From Haladaptatus sp. DYF46 (lineage in GTDB: Archaea; Halobacteriota; Halobacteria; Halobacteriales; Haladaptataceae), in assembly GCF_021083305.1 (NCBI RefSeq), contig NZ_JAJFAY010000001.1, forward strand, positions 1,860,001-1,924,000: a DNA stretch of 64,000 bases, given 5' to 3'. Positions 45,672 to 54,047 of this stretch are shown here, piece after piece; positions within the stretch are counted from its first letter, which is position 1; every line of letters begins with the position of its first letter. The notes under the pieces were generated by a model. It saw only the letters and a program-made list of their open reading frames with translations. It was not told the DNA's origin and did no database searches. The translations under genes and the position numbers were made by a program.

Positions 45672-47678
45672 ATGACAGGCACGGACATCGAGCGGGTGAC
45701 GGTACTCGGGGCCGGAAACATGGGCCACGGCATCGCGGAAGTCGCCGCCATCGCCGGGTACGACGTCACCATGCGCGACGTGGAGGAGGGGTTCGTCGCT
45801 GACGGGTACGAGAACGTCGAGTGGAGTCTGGAGAAGTTGGCCGGGAAGGGACGACTGGAGGAGTCCGCCGCGGACGTGCTTGGGCGCATCGACACGACCG
45901 TCGAGTTGGAATCTGCGGTCGCGGACACCGACCTCGTCATCGAGGCAGTCCCCGAGCGGATGGACCTCAAGCGGGAGGTGTTCATCGACCTCGACGAGTT
46001 CGCGCCGGACGGCGCGATACTGGCGTCGAACACGTCCAGTCTCAGCATCACCGAAATGGCCGGTGTGACCTCGCGCCCCGAGGACGTCGTCGGGATGCAC
46101 TTCTTCAACCCGCCGGTGAAGATGGACTTGGTCGAAGTCATCTACGGCGACCGAACGAGCGACGACACGGCTGAAGCGGCCTACGAGTTCGCACAGTCGC
46201 TCGGCAAGACGCCGATTTACGTGCGAAAGGACGTTCGCGGGTTCGTCGTCAACACGGTCCTCGGCCCGTTCGGCGACGAACCCGCGTGGATGGTGTCGAA
46301 CGACGAGGCGACGATACGCGAGGTGGACGCCGCGATGGTCCACCGACGGGGGTACCCGATGGGGCCGTTCGAACTCATGGACCTCACCGGAATCGACGTG
46401 GGCTATCACGTCCGGAAGGAGTCGGGGCGGGCCATCCCGCCCATCATGGCCGAGAAGGTCGAAAACGAGGAACTCGGCAGGAAAACGGGGCGAGGATACT
46501 ACAATTATGAGGGAGGAGAGACGTCGGAGATGTCTCAAGCGGACGGCGAAGCCGTCGACGGAGCGGGAGTCAACTACGAACCCGGCGACGGCGAGGGATT
46601 CGACACCCTCCGAATCGAGGCGCGGATGGTCAACGAGGCGGCGCGCCTCGTAGGGGAGGGCGTGGCCCGACCCGACGAAATCGACACCGGCGTCCGCCTC
46701 GGACTCGGGTTCCCGGAGGGCATCTGCCGACGCGCGGACGAAATCGGCCTCGATGTGATTCTCGATAAACTCGAAACCCTGCGCGAGGAGACAGGCGACG
46801 ACCGGTTCGAACCGGACGACTACCTCGTCGAACTGGTCGAGGCGGGAACGACCGGCGAGGACACAGGCGCGAGATTCCACGAGTACGGAAACGACGGCGA
46901 CGGACCCGGCGACTACCGCTTTTTGAACTACGATCTCACAGAAGACGGACTGCTGGCGGTAGAACTCGACCGCCCCGAGCGGATGAACGCCCTGTCGGCG
47001 GACCTCTTGGGCGAAATCGACGACCTGCTCGCGTCGGTCGACGTGGACGAGGTTCGGTGCGTGACGTTCGACGGCGCCGGCGACAGGGCGTTCAGCGCCG
47101 GGGCGGACATCGGCGGGTTCGCGGACGCCACTCCCACGGACTTCATGGATGTGACGCCGACGTTCGAGACGGTGAACGACTTCGAGCGCCCGACGATTGC
47201 GAAAGTCGACGGCTACTGTTTGGGCGCCGGATTGGAGTTGGCGCTCGCCTGCGACCTCAGAATCGCCACGGAAGGGTCCGAGTTCGGATCGCCGGAGATC
47301 CGACTCGGCCTCATCCCCGGCGGTGGGGGCACCCAGCGCTTGCTCCGGTTACTCGGCGAGACGCGGGCGAAGGAACTCGTGTTCCGGGGCAACCGCATCG
47401 ACGCCGACCGTGCGGCGGAGTGGGGCCTCATCAACCGCGCCGTCCCCGACGACGAGTTCGAGAGCGTCGTTTCCGAGTTCGTGGACGACTTGCTCGACGG
47501 GCCGCCGATCGGACTCAAAGTGGCGAAGAAGGTGATGAACGAGGGCGAAGACGCGAGCCTCGACGCCGCGCTCGCCATGGAGAGCCAAGGGTTCGGGCTT
47601 CTCATGGGAACCGACGACGTGCGCGAGGGGACCGCCGCGTTCCGCGAGGACCACGACCCCGAATTCATGGGGGAGTGA
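45672..47678 (+). CDS. Bifunctional 3-hydroxyacyl-CoA dehydrogenase / enoyl-CoA hydratase
   Basis: The 668-residue fusion has an N-terminal NAD-binding domain (VLGAGNMGHGIAEVAAIAG, about 11-29), 3HCDH C-terminal domains (about 185-285 and 310-400), then a crotonase domain from about 420 with GAGLELALACD and FGSPEIRLGLIPGGGGTQ. Both crotonase glutamates are present, so it should hydrate enoyl-CoA and oxidise the (S)-3-hydroxyacyl-CoA. Such fusions exist in several Archaea. It starts 149 nt after the kinase gene and overlaps operon-wise with the MaoC gene 1 nt after. Confidence 0.94.
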   Translation: MTGTDIERVTVLGAGNMGHGIAEVAAIAGYDVTMRDVEEGFVADGYENVEWSLEKLAGKGRLEESAADVLGRIDTTVELESAVADTDLVIEAVPERMDLKREVFIDLDEFAPDGAILASNTSSLSITEMAGVTSRPEDVVGMHFFNPPVKMDLVEVIYGDRTSDDTAEAAYEFAQSLGKTPIYVRKDVRGFVVNTVLGPFGDEPAWMVSNDEATIREVDAAMVHRRGYPMGPFELMDLTGIDVGYHVRKESGRAIPPIMAEKVENEELGRKTGRGYYNYEGGETSEMSQADGEAVDGAGVNYEPGDGEGFDTLRIEARMVNEAARLVGEGVARPDEIDTGVRLGLGFPEGICRRADEIGLDVILDKLETLREETGDDRFEPDDYLVELVEAGTTGEDTGARFHEYGNDGDGPGDYRFLNYDLTEDGLLAVELDRPERMNALSADLLGEIDDLLASVDVDEVRCVTFDGAGDRAFSAGADIGGFADATPTDFMDVTPTFETVNDFERPTIAKVDGYCLGAGLELALACDLRIATEGSEFGSPEIRLGLIPGGGGTQRLLRLLGETRAKELVFRGNRIDADRAAEWGLINRAVPDDEFESVVSEFVDDLLDGPPIGLKVAKKVMNEGEDASLDAALAMESQGFGLLMGTDDVREGTAAFREDHDPEFMGE

Positions 47679-47679
47679 C

Positions 47680-48117
47680 GTGGCGCTCTCGTTCGAAGAA
47701 CTGGACGTCGGCCACCGGGTGACGACACCCTCGCGGACCATCACCGAGGCCGACGTGGTCAACTTCGCGGGCGTGAGCGGCGACTTCAACCCGCTTCACA
47801 CCAGCGAGACGGTCGGGGAGGAGTCGGACTTCGGGGAGCGAATCGCCCACGGGGCGCTCGTGTTCTCCGCGATGACCGGCCTCGCACAGCGGGTCCGCGA
47901 CCGCCGCGCCGAAGTCGTCGCCTTCTACGGCGTGGACCGACTGCGCTTCACCGCACCGGTTCGCTTCGGCGACACGATTCACGTCGCGTTGGAGTTGCTG
48001 GAGAAGGAGCGAAAGGAGCACCCGACCGCCAGCGGTGTCGTTCGATACGACGCCGAAGTTATCAATCAGCGGGACGAGGTCGTGCTGTCGTGCGAACTCC
48101 TCTCGCTCGTTCGGTAG
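47680..48117 (+). CDS. MaoC family (R)-enoyl-CoA hydratase-like protein
   Basis: The 145-residue hot-dog protein has FAGVSGDFNPLHTSE with the Asp-x4-His catalytic pair of hydratase 2, followed by GALVFSAMTGLAQ and FYGVDRLRFTAPVRFGDTI. It hydrates trans-2-enoyl-CoA to the R-isomer. A GTG start is 1 nt after the upstream stop, so it is co-transcribed with the fused HAD-hydratase gene. Confidence 0.9.
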   Translation: MALSFEELDVGHRVTTPSRTITEADVVNFAGVSGDFNPLHTSETVGEESDFGERIAHGALVFSAMTGLAQRVRDRRAEVVAFYGVDRLRFTAPVRFGDTIHVALELLEKERKEHPTASGVVRYDAEVINQRDEVVLSCELLSLVR

Positions 48118-48126
48118 ACGAGCCCG

Positions 48127-48654
48127 CTATTTTCTGTACTCGTCGTCCAACCCCTCGAATATCTCGGGGTCGGTGCGGAACTTGAGGACGTTGTGAACAA
48201 CCGAGTTGCGGATGTTGTCGATGACGTCCCCGTGTTCCTTGTAGAACTCGTGAATCCAGCGCGATTCGGCCTCCCTGTTCGGGAACATCATCACCGTCTT
48301 CCACTGGTACTCCCCGTCCGAGAGGAAGTAAAACAGCGTGTTGGGGTCGTCGCGGATGTACTCCATCGCGGCGCGCCAACTGTCCGCGAAGTGCTCCGGG
48401 TTGAACTTGAACTCGAACAGGCCGAAGATGTAGTACTCCTCGTTCGGGATGATGGCCTCGCGGAACACGCCCTCGTTTCGCATCTCCCGAATCGACTCGC
48501 TCACGGTGACGTGCGAGACTTCGATGTCGTACTCCTCCGCGAGGATGGTCGTGAGTTCGCGCGAGGACAACTGCGGGTTCCGCGTCAACTCCCGCAAAAT
48601 TGCGATGTCCCGCTCCTTGAACTCCCAGTTCGGAGCGTCGGTCGTGTCGGTCAT
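48127..48654 (-). CDS. Lrp/AsnC-like winged-helix regulator
   Basis: The 175-residue protein has an N-terminal HTH (ERDIAILRELTRNPQLSSRELTTILAEEYDIEVSHVTVSESIREMRNEG) and a C-terminal alpha/beta domain. It converges on the MaoC gene (9 nt) and may regulate the acyl-CoA genes. ATG 48654 was chosen because the upstream extension is Arg/Ser-rich. Effector unknown. Confidence 0.85.
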   Translation of the reverse strand: MTDTTDAPNWEFKERDIAILRELTRNPQLSSRELTTILAEEYDIEVSHVTVSESIREMRNEGVFREAIIPNEEYYIFGLFEFKFNPEHFADSWRAAMEYIRDDPNTLFYFLSDGEYQWKTVMMFPNREAESRWIHEFYKEHGDVIDNIRNSVVHNVLKFRTDPEIFEGLDDEYRK

Positions 48655-48746
48655 AGTACTCCTTCCCGAGACCGGTTTATCAGCGTTCTCCTTCGAAGGG
48701 AACGATGATGGTCGATACTCGGACCTCGGCAGTTCCCTCGAACATT

Positions 48747-48782
48747 CACGATCAGCACCAGTCACCCACGATCAGTACCAGT
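48747..48782. repeat. 16-nt direct repeat, period 20
   Basis: cacgatcagYaccagt at 48747-48762 and 48767-48782 (C/T difference). Confidence 0.7.
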
Positions 48783-49007
48783 AGCGGTCAGCGCGCGGGA
48801 GCGAGTGCAACGAGCGGCGCGCGAGGGACGAGCGAAGCCGCGCTGAGCGAGGAGGCTGGGGAGGGGGGAGGGCGGAGGGTGCGGTTGCGGTCTCATTGAC
48901 GTCTGTTACTGCTTGCGTTCTCGTTGTACCCTCTTGTGGTGTCCCAGCGGCTGTGAGGTAGTCACCATCGACGTCTGTAATTGCTCGCGATACCTCGCGT
49001 TACCGTT

Positions 49008-49041
49008 GCAACTACTGTGATGACGTCCTCGAAAGCCCCCG
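49008..49041. repeat. Dispersed intergenic element, copy A
   Basis: gcaactactg + 9 variable nt + cctcgaaagcccccg; the same block with the same spacing is at 53223-53256. Confidence 0.65.
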
Positions 49042-49461
49042 AACGTTCGCGGTCGTCTGAAGACGTTCCTGCTCGCTTCGCTGCGCGGGCTGCGACTTCC
49101 GCGGTCACACTCACTTCGTTCGCGTAACCGCTGCATGGGATATCTGCGCTCTCCGCACAATTCGCGCGGATAGTGGCCCACACAGACGACTAAACTTCGC
49201 GCGAACGCCCGGCCCCTTTCAGTCCCAAACCCACACACCGCTTCCGCACAGCACCGCGACAGCCACGTCCTCCCCAACCGATTCCTCCCATCGTCGCGTT
49301 GCTCCTCGGTCGTCATCCCTCGCACGCTTCACCGAGACGGCTCGAACGACGAGTTCTCGCCGCCTCGTCAGCGCGCGCCACGGCAGCTAAATGAATCGAT
49401 GCAATTCACCAGTCGGTTGGCCGGAAGCCTTCCACCCCGCGAAAGTCCGATATCGACCGTG

Positions 49462-50616
49462 TTAGAGCAGGTCGTCGGAGATGATGTTCTTCTGGATTTC
49501 GCTGGTTCCCTCATATATCTTGGTGATGCGGGCGTCGCGGTAGTACCGCTCGACGGGGTGGTCGGTGACGTAGCCCGCGCCGCCGTGGACCTGAATGGCC
49601 TCGTCGGCGACGTCGACGGCGTGCTCGCTGGCGAAGAGTTTCGCCATGCTGGCGAATCGGGTCGCCATCCGGTCGTCGCCCTCCTCGACGTGGGAGGCGG
49701 CGCGGTAGGTGAGCGACCGGGCGGCTTCCACGTCCGTCGCCATGTCGGCGACCTTGTGCCCGATGGCTTGGTAGTCCTTGATGAGCCGTCCGCCCTGCTC
49801 GCGCTCTCCGGCGTAGTCGATGGATTCGTCCACGGCGGCCTGCGCGACGCCGACGGCCTGCGACGCGACGCTCACGCGACCCGAGGCGAAGAAGTTCATC
49901 AACTGGTAGAACCCCTCGTTCTCCTCGCCAATGACGTTCTCCGCGGGGACGCGCACGTCGTCGAGGACGATTTCCGCGAGGTCGGAGGCGCGGATGCCGA
50001 GTTTGTTGTCGATCTTCGTCGGCTCGAACCCGTCGGTGTCGGTGGGGACGAGAATGGCGCTGATGCCGCGGTGGGGCGGTTCGGCCTCGGGATCCGTCTT
50101 CGCCATGACGACGGCGACGTCGGCGACGGTTCCATTGGTGATCCACATCTTGTTGCCGTCGATGACGTACTCGTCGCCCTCCCTTTCGGCAACCGTCTCG
50201 ATTCCCGCGACGTTCGACCCGTGGCCGGGTTCCGAGATACAGCTACAGCAGGCGGACTCGCCGTCGGCGATTCGCGGGAGCCACTCCTCCTTCATCCACT
50301 CGTCGCCGAACTTCCGAATCATGTTCGAGCCGAACCCGCGACTGCCGATGGCGCTCCCGATACCCGCGTCGGCCCGCCAGAGTTCCTCGGTGACGATGAT
50401 GGACGAGAGGGTATCCATCCCGGCCCCGCCGTACTCGACGGGGATGCCCGGAGCCACGAGGTCCAGTTCCGCCGCCTTCCGTACGAGGTCCTCGGGATAC
50501 TTCTTCTCCTCGTCGTGTTCGCGGGCGACCGGCGTGATTTCCGCCTCGCCGAACTCCCGGACCGCCTCGCGTATCGCGCGCTGCTCGTCTGACAGTCGAA
50601 ATCCCATATCCGACAT
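49462..50616 (-). CDS. Acyl-CoA dehydrogenase (canonical)
   Basis: The 384-residue flavoprotein has CISEPGHGSNVAGIET, MWITNGTVAD, and YRDARITKIYEGTSEIQKNII with the conserved catalytic Glu (about residue 367). It introduces the alpha-beta double bond in an acyl-CoA, passing electrons to ETF. ATG 50616 chosen; 50607 is possible. It contrasts with the ACAD10/11-like gene 5 kb upstream, which has Asp at this site. Confidence 0.95.
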   Translation of the reverse strand: MSDMGFRLSDEQRAIREAVREFGEAEITPVAREHDEEKKYPEDLVRKAAELDLVAPGIPVEYGGAGMDTLSSIIVTEELWRADAGIGSAIGSRGFGSNMIRKFGDEWMKEEWLPRIADGESACCSCISEPGHGSNVAGIETVAEREGDEYVIDGNKMWITNGTVADVAVVMAKTDPEAEPPHRGISAILVPTDTDGFEPTKIDNKLGIRASDLAEIVLDDVRVPAENVIGEENEGFYQLMNFFASGRVSVASQAVGVAQAAVDESIDYAGEREQGGRLIKDYQAIGHKVADMATDVEAARSLTYRAASHVEEGDDRMATRFASMAKLFASEHAVDVADEAIQVHGGAGYVTDHPVERYYRDARITKIYEGTSEIQKNIISDDLL

Positions 50617-50825
50617 TTGAATTCCAATAAAAAGAGTCTTCGGCATTTGTGTGATTGCTGTTAACCAAAATCGCCAAGAATCCGTACAGTTCGACATGAA
50701 CCCACCGTCGGGAGAATCGAACGACGATCACGGCGAGCACGGCGAATACGGCGAACCGCGTGCTACACGTCGTTCGCCGGGACTCGACAGTTTAAATTCG
50801 GCGACGTGTGATAGCCTGTAACATC

Positions 50826-53174
50826 ATGAGCGAGACACCGGACGGTCCGTTGGTGGGGAGGGACATCGAACGGCGGGAGGATCCGGCCCTCGTGACCGGG
50901 CGGGCGACGTACACCGACGACGTGCAGGCGGCGGACGGTACCCATCTCTGCTTCGTTCGGAGCAGATACGGTCACGCGACCGTCGAGGGAACCGATACGG
51001 AGGCGGCCGAGTCGATGGAGGGCGTTCTCGGCGTCTATACATGGGAGGATATCGAGGCGTCGGATTCGCCGGGTGTCATCCCGGTCAGGGCGGGGATTCT
51101 CGACCACGAGATTCCGGGCCATCCCGTCCTCGCTCGGGGGCGAGTGCGATATCACGGGCAACCCGTCGCCGCCGTGATCGCCGAGGACCGGTACGTCGCC
51201 CGAGACGCCGCGAACGCCGTAGACGTCTCCTACGACCGTCTCGATACCGTCACGGATCCCATCGAAGCGACCGACGATGACGCTCCGAGAATTTTCGACG
51301 GCGTCCCCGGAAACGTCGTGACCGTCACGGAGATGGGCGATGCGGACGCCGCCGAGGAAGCGTTCGAGGACGCGGACCGAACCGTCGAAGTCGAGTTGGA
51401 GAACAACCGCCTCATCGCCAACGCGATGGAACCGCGGGCGGCGCTCGCGGAGTACGACGAGACGGACGACTCGCTGACCGTCACGATGACGAGTCAGTCG
51501 CCCCACGGCCACCGCGGAAAGCTCTCGACCACACTGGGAATCCCCGAGAACCGACTCCGCGTCGTCGCGCCGGACGTGGGCGGCGGGTTCGGACACAAGG
51601 GCCACCATCACCCCGGCGAGGCGATGGCGGCGTGGTGCGCCCGCGAACTCGGACGCCCCGTGAAGTGGACGGCCACGCGCTCCGAGAACTACCTCGCCGG
51701 GGCACACGGACGGGACCACCGCACGACCGCCGAACTGGCGTTCGACGACGACGGAACGATTCGCGGCATCCGGGCCGAGACGCACGCCGGTATCGGCGGC
51801 TACGGACTCGGCGTCAGCCCCGCGCTTCCGGGGTGGTACGGACGCCTGCTGGCCGGGCAGTACCGAATTCCCGCCATCCACTGTCGAACCCAGAGCGTCC
51901 TGACGAACACCGCACCCGTCCACTCCTACCGGGGAGCGGGCCGCCCCGAGGCCATCTACGTGACCGAGCGACTCGTGGACCGTGCGGCGCGGGAGTTGGA
52001 TATCGACCCCGCCGACTTCAGACGCAGGAACCAGCTTTCGCCCGAGGAGTTCCCCCACGAAACCGCCGTCGGCGCGAACTACGACAGCGGGGAGTACGAA
52101 ACCGCCCTCGCTGAAGCGCTCGACGCGGTGGACTACGACGCGCTTCGTGAACGACAATCGGACGAGCGTGAGCGTGAACGGAAGCGGGAGCGAGCAGGCG
52201 ACGGCGGCGACGATCCGTACCTCGGAATCGGGGTCGCAAACTACGTCGAATCGACCGGCGGCGGGTTCGAAAGCGGCGTCGTCCGCGTCCATCCCGACGG
52301 CGGCGTTACGGTCTACGCCGGGACGCACTCCCACGGCCAAGGCCACGGGACGACGTACGCCCAAATCGTCGCCGACGAACTCGGCGTGCCGTACGACGAC
52401 ATCGACGTGGTGGAGGGAGATACGGAACGGATTCCGACCGGTACGGGAACGTTCGGCAGTCGAAGCACCATCGCGGGCGGGAACGCCGTCGCCGAGAGCG
52501 CGGGCGAGGTGGCCGAGAAGGCGCGACGCATCGCCGCCGACCGCTTGGAGGCGGCCCCCGAGGACGTCGAACACGAGGGCGGCGAGTTCCGCGTCATCGG
52601 CGCGCCGGACCGCTCGATTGCCTTCGAAACGGTCGCGGACGCGGCGTACGGCCGCGGACTCCCCGAAGGCGAGTCCGCTGGACTCGAATCGACTACGTTC
52701 TACGAGCAGGACGGGACGGCCTACGCCTTCGGGACGCACGTCGCCGTGGTGGCCGTCGATCCCGATTCCGGCGAAATCGACGTGGAGCGGTACGTCGCCG
52801 TGGACGACTGCGGCGAGCAGGTCAACCCCCGAATCGTGGAGGGACAGGTCCACGGCGGGGTCGCGCAGGGACTCGGACAGGCGCTCTACGAGGAGGCCGT
52901 CTACGACGACGCCGGGACGCTCGTCACGGGGTCCCTGCAGGACTACGCGGTTCCGAAAATCACCCAACTCCCGTCGATGGAGACGCGGAGTACGATAACG
53001 CCGAGTCCGACGAATCCCCTCGGCGTGAAGGGAATCGGCGAGGCCGGAACCATCGCCGCGCCGCCCGCGATGGTCAACGCGGTGTTGGACGCCCTCGAAC
53101 CGTTCGGCGTCGAGGAGATAGACATGCCGCTGACCCCCGAGCGCGTGTGGCGAACAGTTCAAAATGCGAAGTGA
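50826..53174 (+). CDS. Molybdenum hydroxylase large subunit (CoxL/XdhA-like), orphan
   Basis: The 782-residue protein has REDPALVTGRATYTDD at the N-terminus, APDVGGGFGHKGHH, the active-site loop HSYRGAGRPEA (Ser in place of the Ala of AYRGAGR) and VGIGEAG-type base glutamate (GVKGIGEAGTIAAP). It lacks the AYxCSFR loop of CO dehydrogenase, so it is a form II or xanthine-dehydrogenase-like enzyme. It has no small or medium subunit in its own operon; those are in the plus-strand operon 2.8 kb away. Separated from it by moeA-mocA. Confidence 0.93.
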   Translation: MSETPDGPLVGRDIERREDPALVTGRATYTDDVQAADGTHLCFVRSRYGHATVEGTDTEAAESMEGVLGVYTWEDIEASDSPGVIPVRAGILDHEIPGHPVLARGRVRYHGQPVAAVIAEDRYVARDAANAVDVSYDRLDTVTDPIEATDDDAPRIFDGVPGNVVTVTEMGDADAAEEAFEDADRTVEVELENNRLIANAMEPRAALAEYDETDDSLTVTMTSQSPHGHRGKLSTTLGIPENRLRVVAPDVGGGFGHKGHHHPGEAMAAWCARELGRPVKWTATRSENYLAGAHGRDHRTTAELAFDDDGTIRGIRAETHAGIGGYGLGVSPALPGWYGRLLAGQYRIPAIHCRTQSVLTNTAPVHSYRGAGRPEAIYVTERLVDRAARELDIDPADFRRRNQLSPEEFPHETAVGANYDSGEYETALAEALDAVDYDALRERQSDERERERKRERAGDGGDDPYLGIGVANYVESTGGGFESGVVRVHPDGGVTVYAGTHSHGQGHGTTYAQIVADELGVPYDDIDVVEGDTERIPTGTGTFGSRSTIAGGNAVAESAGEVAEKARRIAADRLEAAPEDVEHEGGEFRVIGAPDRSIAFETVADAAYGRGLPEGESAGLESTTFYEQDGTAYAFGTHVAVVAVDPDSGEIDVERYVAVDDCGEQVNPRIVEGQVHGGVAQGLGQALYEEAVYDDAGTLVTGSLQDYAVPKITQLPSMETRSTITPSPTNPLGVKGIGEAGTIAAPPAMVNAVLDALEPFGVEEIDMPLTPERVWRTVQNAK

Positions 53175-53209
53175 GGTCGACATCGTCACTCGCTACGGAT
53201 TGTATTTGG

Positions 53210-53310
53210 GAACGTCTGAATCGCAACTACTGGGAAGCAGCCCTCGAAAGCCCCCGCCCGCTCGCTGACTTGTGGTTGGTATTGCCGTGACTGCAACTAC
53301 AGACGTCACG
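53210..53310. repeat. Dispersed intergenic element, copy B
   Basis: About 100 nt bounded by acgtctg (about 53211) and cagacgt (about 53301), containing the 34-nt block 53223-53256 shared with copy A (49008-49041). Lies between the orphan large-subunit gene and the convergent mocA. No ORF of interest. Confidence 0.55.
53223..53256. repeat. 34-nt block shared with 49008-49041
   Basis: Same two conserved halves and the same 9-nt spacing as copy A. Confidence 0.65.
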
Positions 53311-53339
53311 CAGAAATCACGTCACCTTTCTTCCCCGTA

Positions 53340-54047
53340 TCACCGGAGTTCTCGCAGGTCGTCGGTCGTATCGACGTCGACCAAGACGCCGGGGTCGTCG
53401 GTTTCGACCAACGCGGAACGGTCCCCGTGGAGCAGGATTTCCCGTCCGCCCATATCGCCCTCGACGTCCGCCAGCGCGTCGAAGTGGCGAGCGTCGAAGA
53501 GGACGGGGTTGCCGCGCGCGCCGTCGAACGCGGCGGCGAGGGCGTCGCCCGCACCCGCCCGATACGCGGCGACGAGGCGGTCGATACTGGCGGGACTGAC
53601 GCGGGGCATGTCGCCGAGCGCGAAGACGATGGCGTCGTACTCGCGGCCCCACCGGACGCCGCGCCGGACGGACGTCGCCTGTCCGCGTTCGGCGTCGGGA
53701 TTCACGAGCAGGGAGACGTCCATTCCGGAGAGTGCGTCGGTGACGGGGCCGTCATCGGCGGCGACGACGGCCGCGACGGCGTCGAGTTCCGCGGCGTCGA
53801 GGAGGCCCCGAGCGGCGTGACGGACGAGCGGGGCGGAACCGGACGGTTCGGACTCGGAGCCGACGGAATCAGAACCGGAATCGAGGGATTCCGAATCGGA
53901 ACCGGAACCCCCGGAATCGAGCGGAGCGAGGAGTTTGTTCGCCGGGCCGAACCGGGAACTCGCTCCGGCGGCGAGGAGGACGCCCGCGACGGACGCGTCG
54001 GGGCGAAACGTGGTATCGAACGGCGGCGCGACGACCGGAAGCGTCAC
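53340..54047 (-). CDS. Molybdenum cofactor cytidylyltransferase-like (MocA)
   Basis: The 235-residue nucleotidyltransferase has LLAAGASSRFGPANKLLAPL (about residues 24-43), then an insertion of about 28 Ser/Gly/Asp/Glu residues before PLVRHAARGLL, and ALGDMPRVSPASI. MocA makes Mo-MCD for xanthine-dehydrogenase-type enzymes, fitting the neighbouring Mo-hydroxylases. ATG overlaps the moeA stop (54044-54047), so it is in one operon with moeA. Confidence 0.86.
   Translation of the reverse strand: MTLPVVAPPFDTTFRPDASVAGVLLAAGASSRFGPANKLLAPLDSGGSGSDSESLDSGSDSVGSESEPSGSAPLVRHAARGLLDAAELDAVAAVVAADDGPVTDALSGMDVSLLVNPDAERGQATSVRRGVRWGREYDAIVFALGDMPRVSPASIDRLVAAYRAGAGDALAAAFDGARGNPVLFDARHFDALADVEGDMGGREILLHGDRSALVETDDPGVLVDVDTTDDLRELR

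Larger units (their letters stand above)
48655..49461. other. 807-nt region without a recognisable gene
   Basis: Open frames here are Arg/Cys/Ser-rich and look non-coding. It holds a 16-nt imperfect direct repeat (48747-48782), GC-rich palindromic stretches (about 48785-48850), copies of a gacgtctgt motif, and part of a dispersed element also found at 53210-53310. Confidence 0.6.

Noticed and set aside
48906..49325. 139-codon minus-strand open frame
   Set aside because: Arg/Cys/Ser-rich composition unlike the acidic proteins around it, no motif, and it runs through dispersed repeat sequence.
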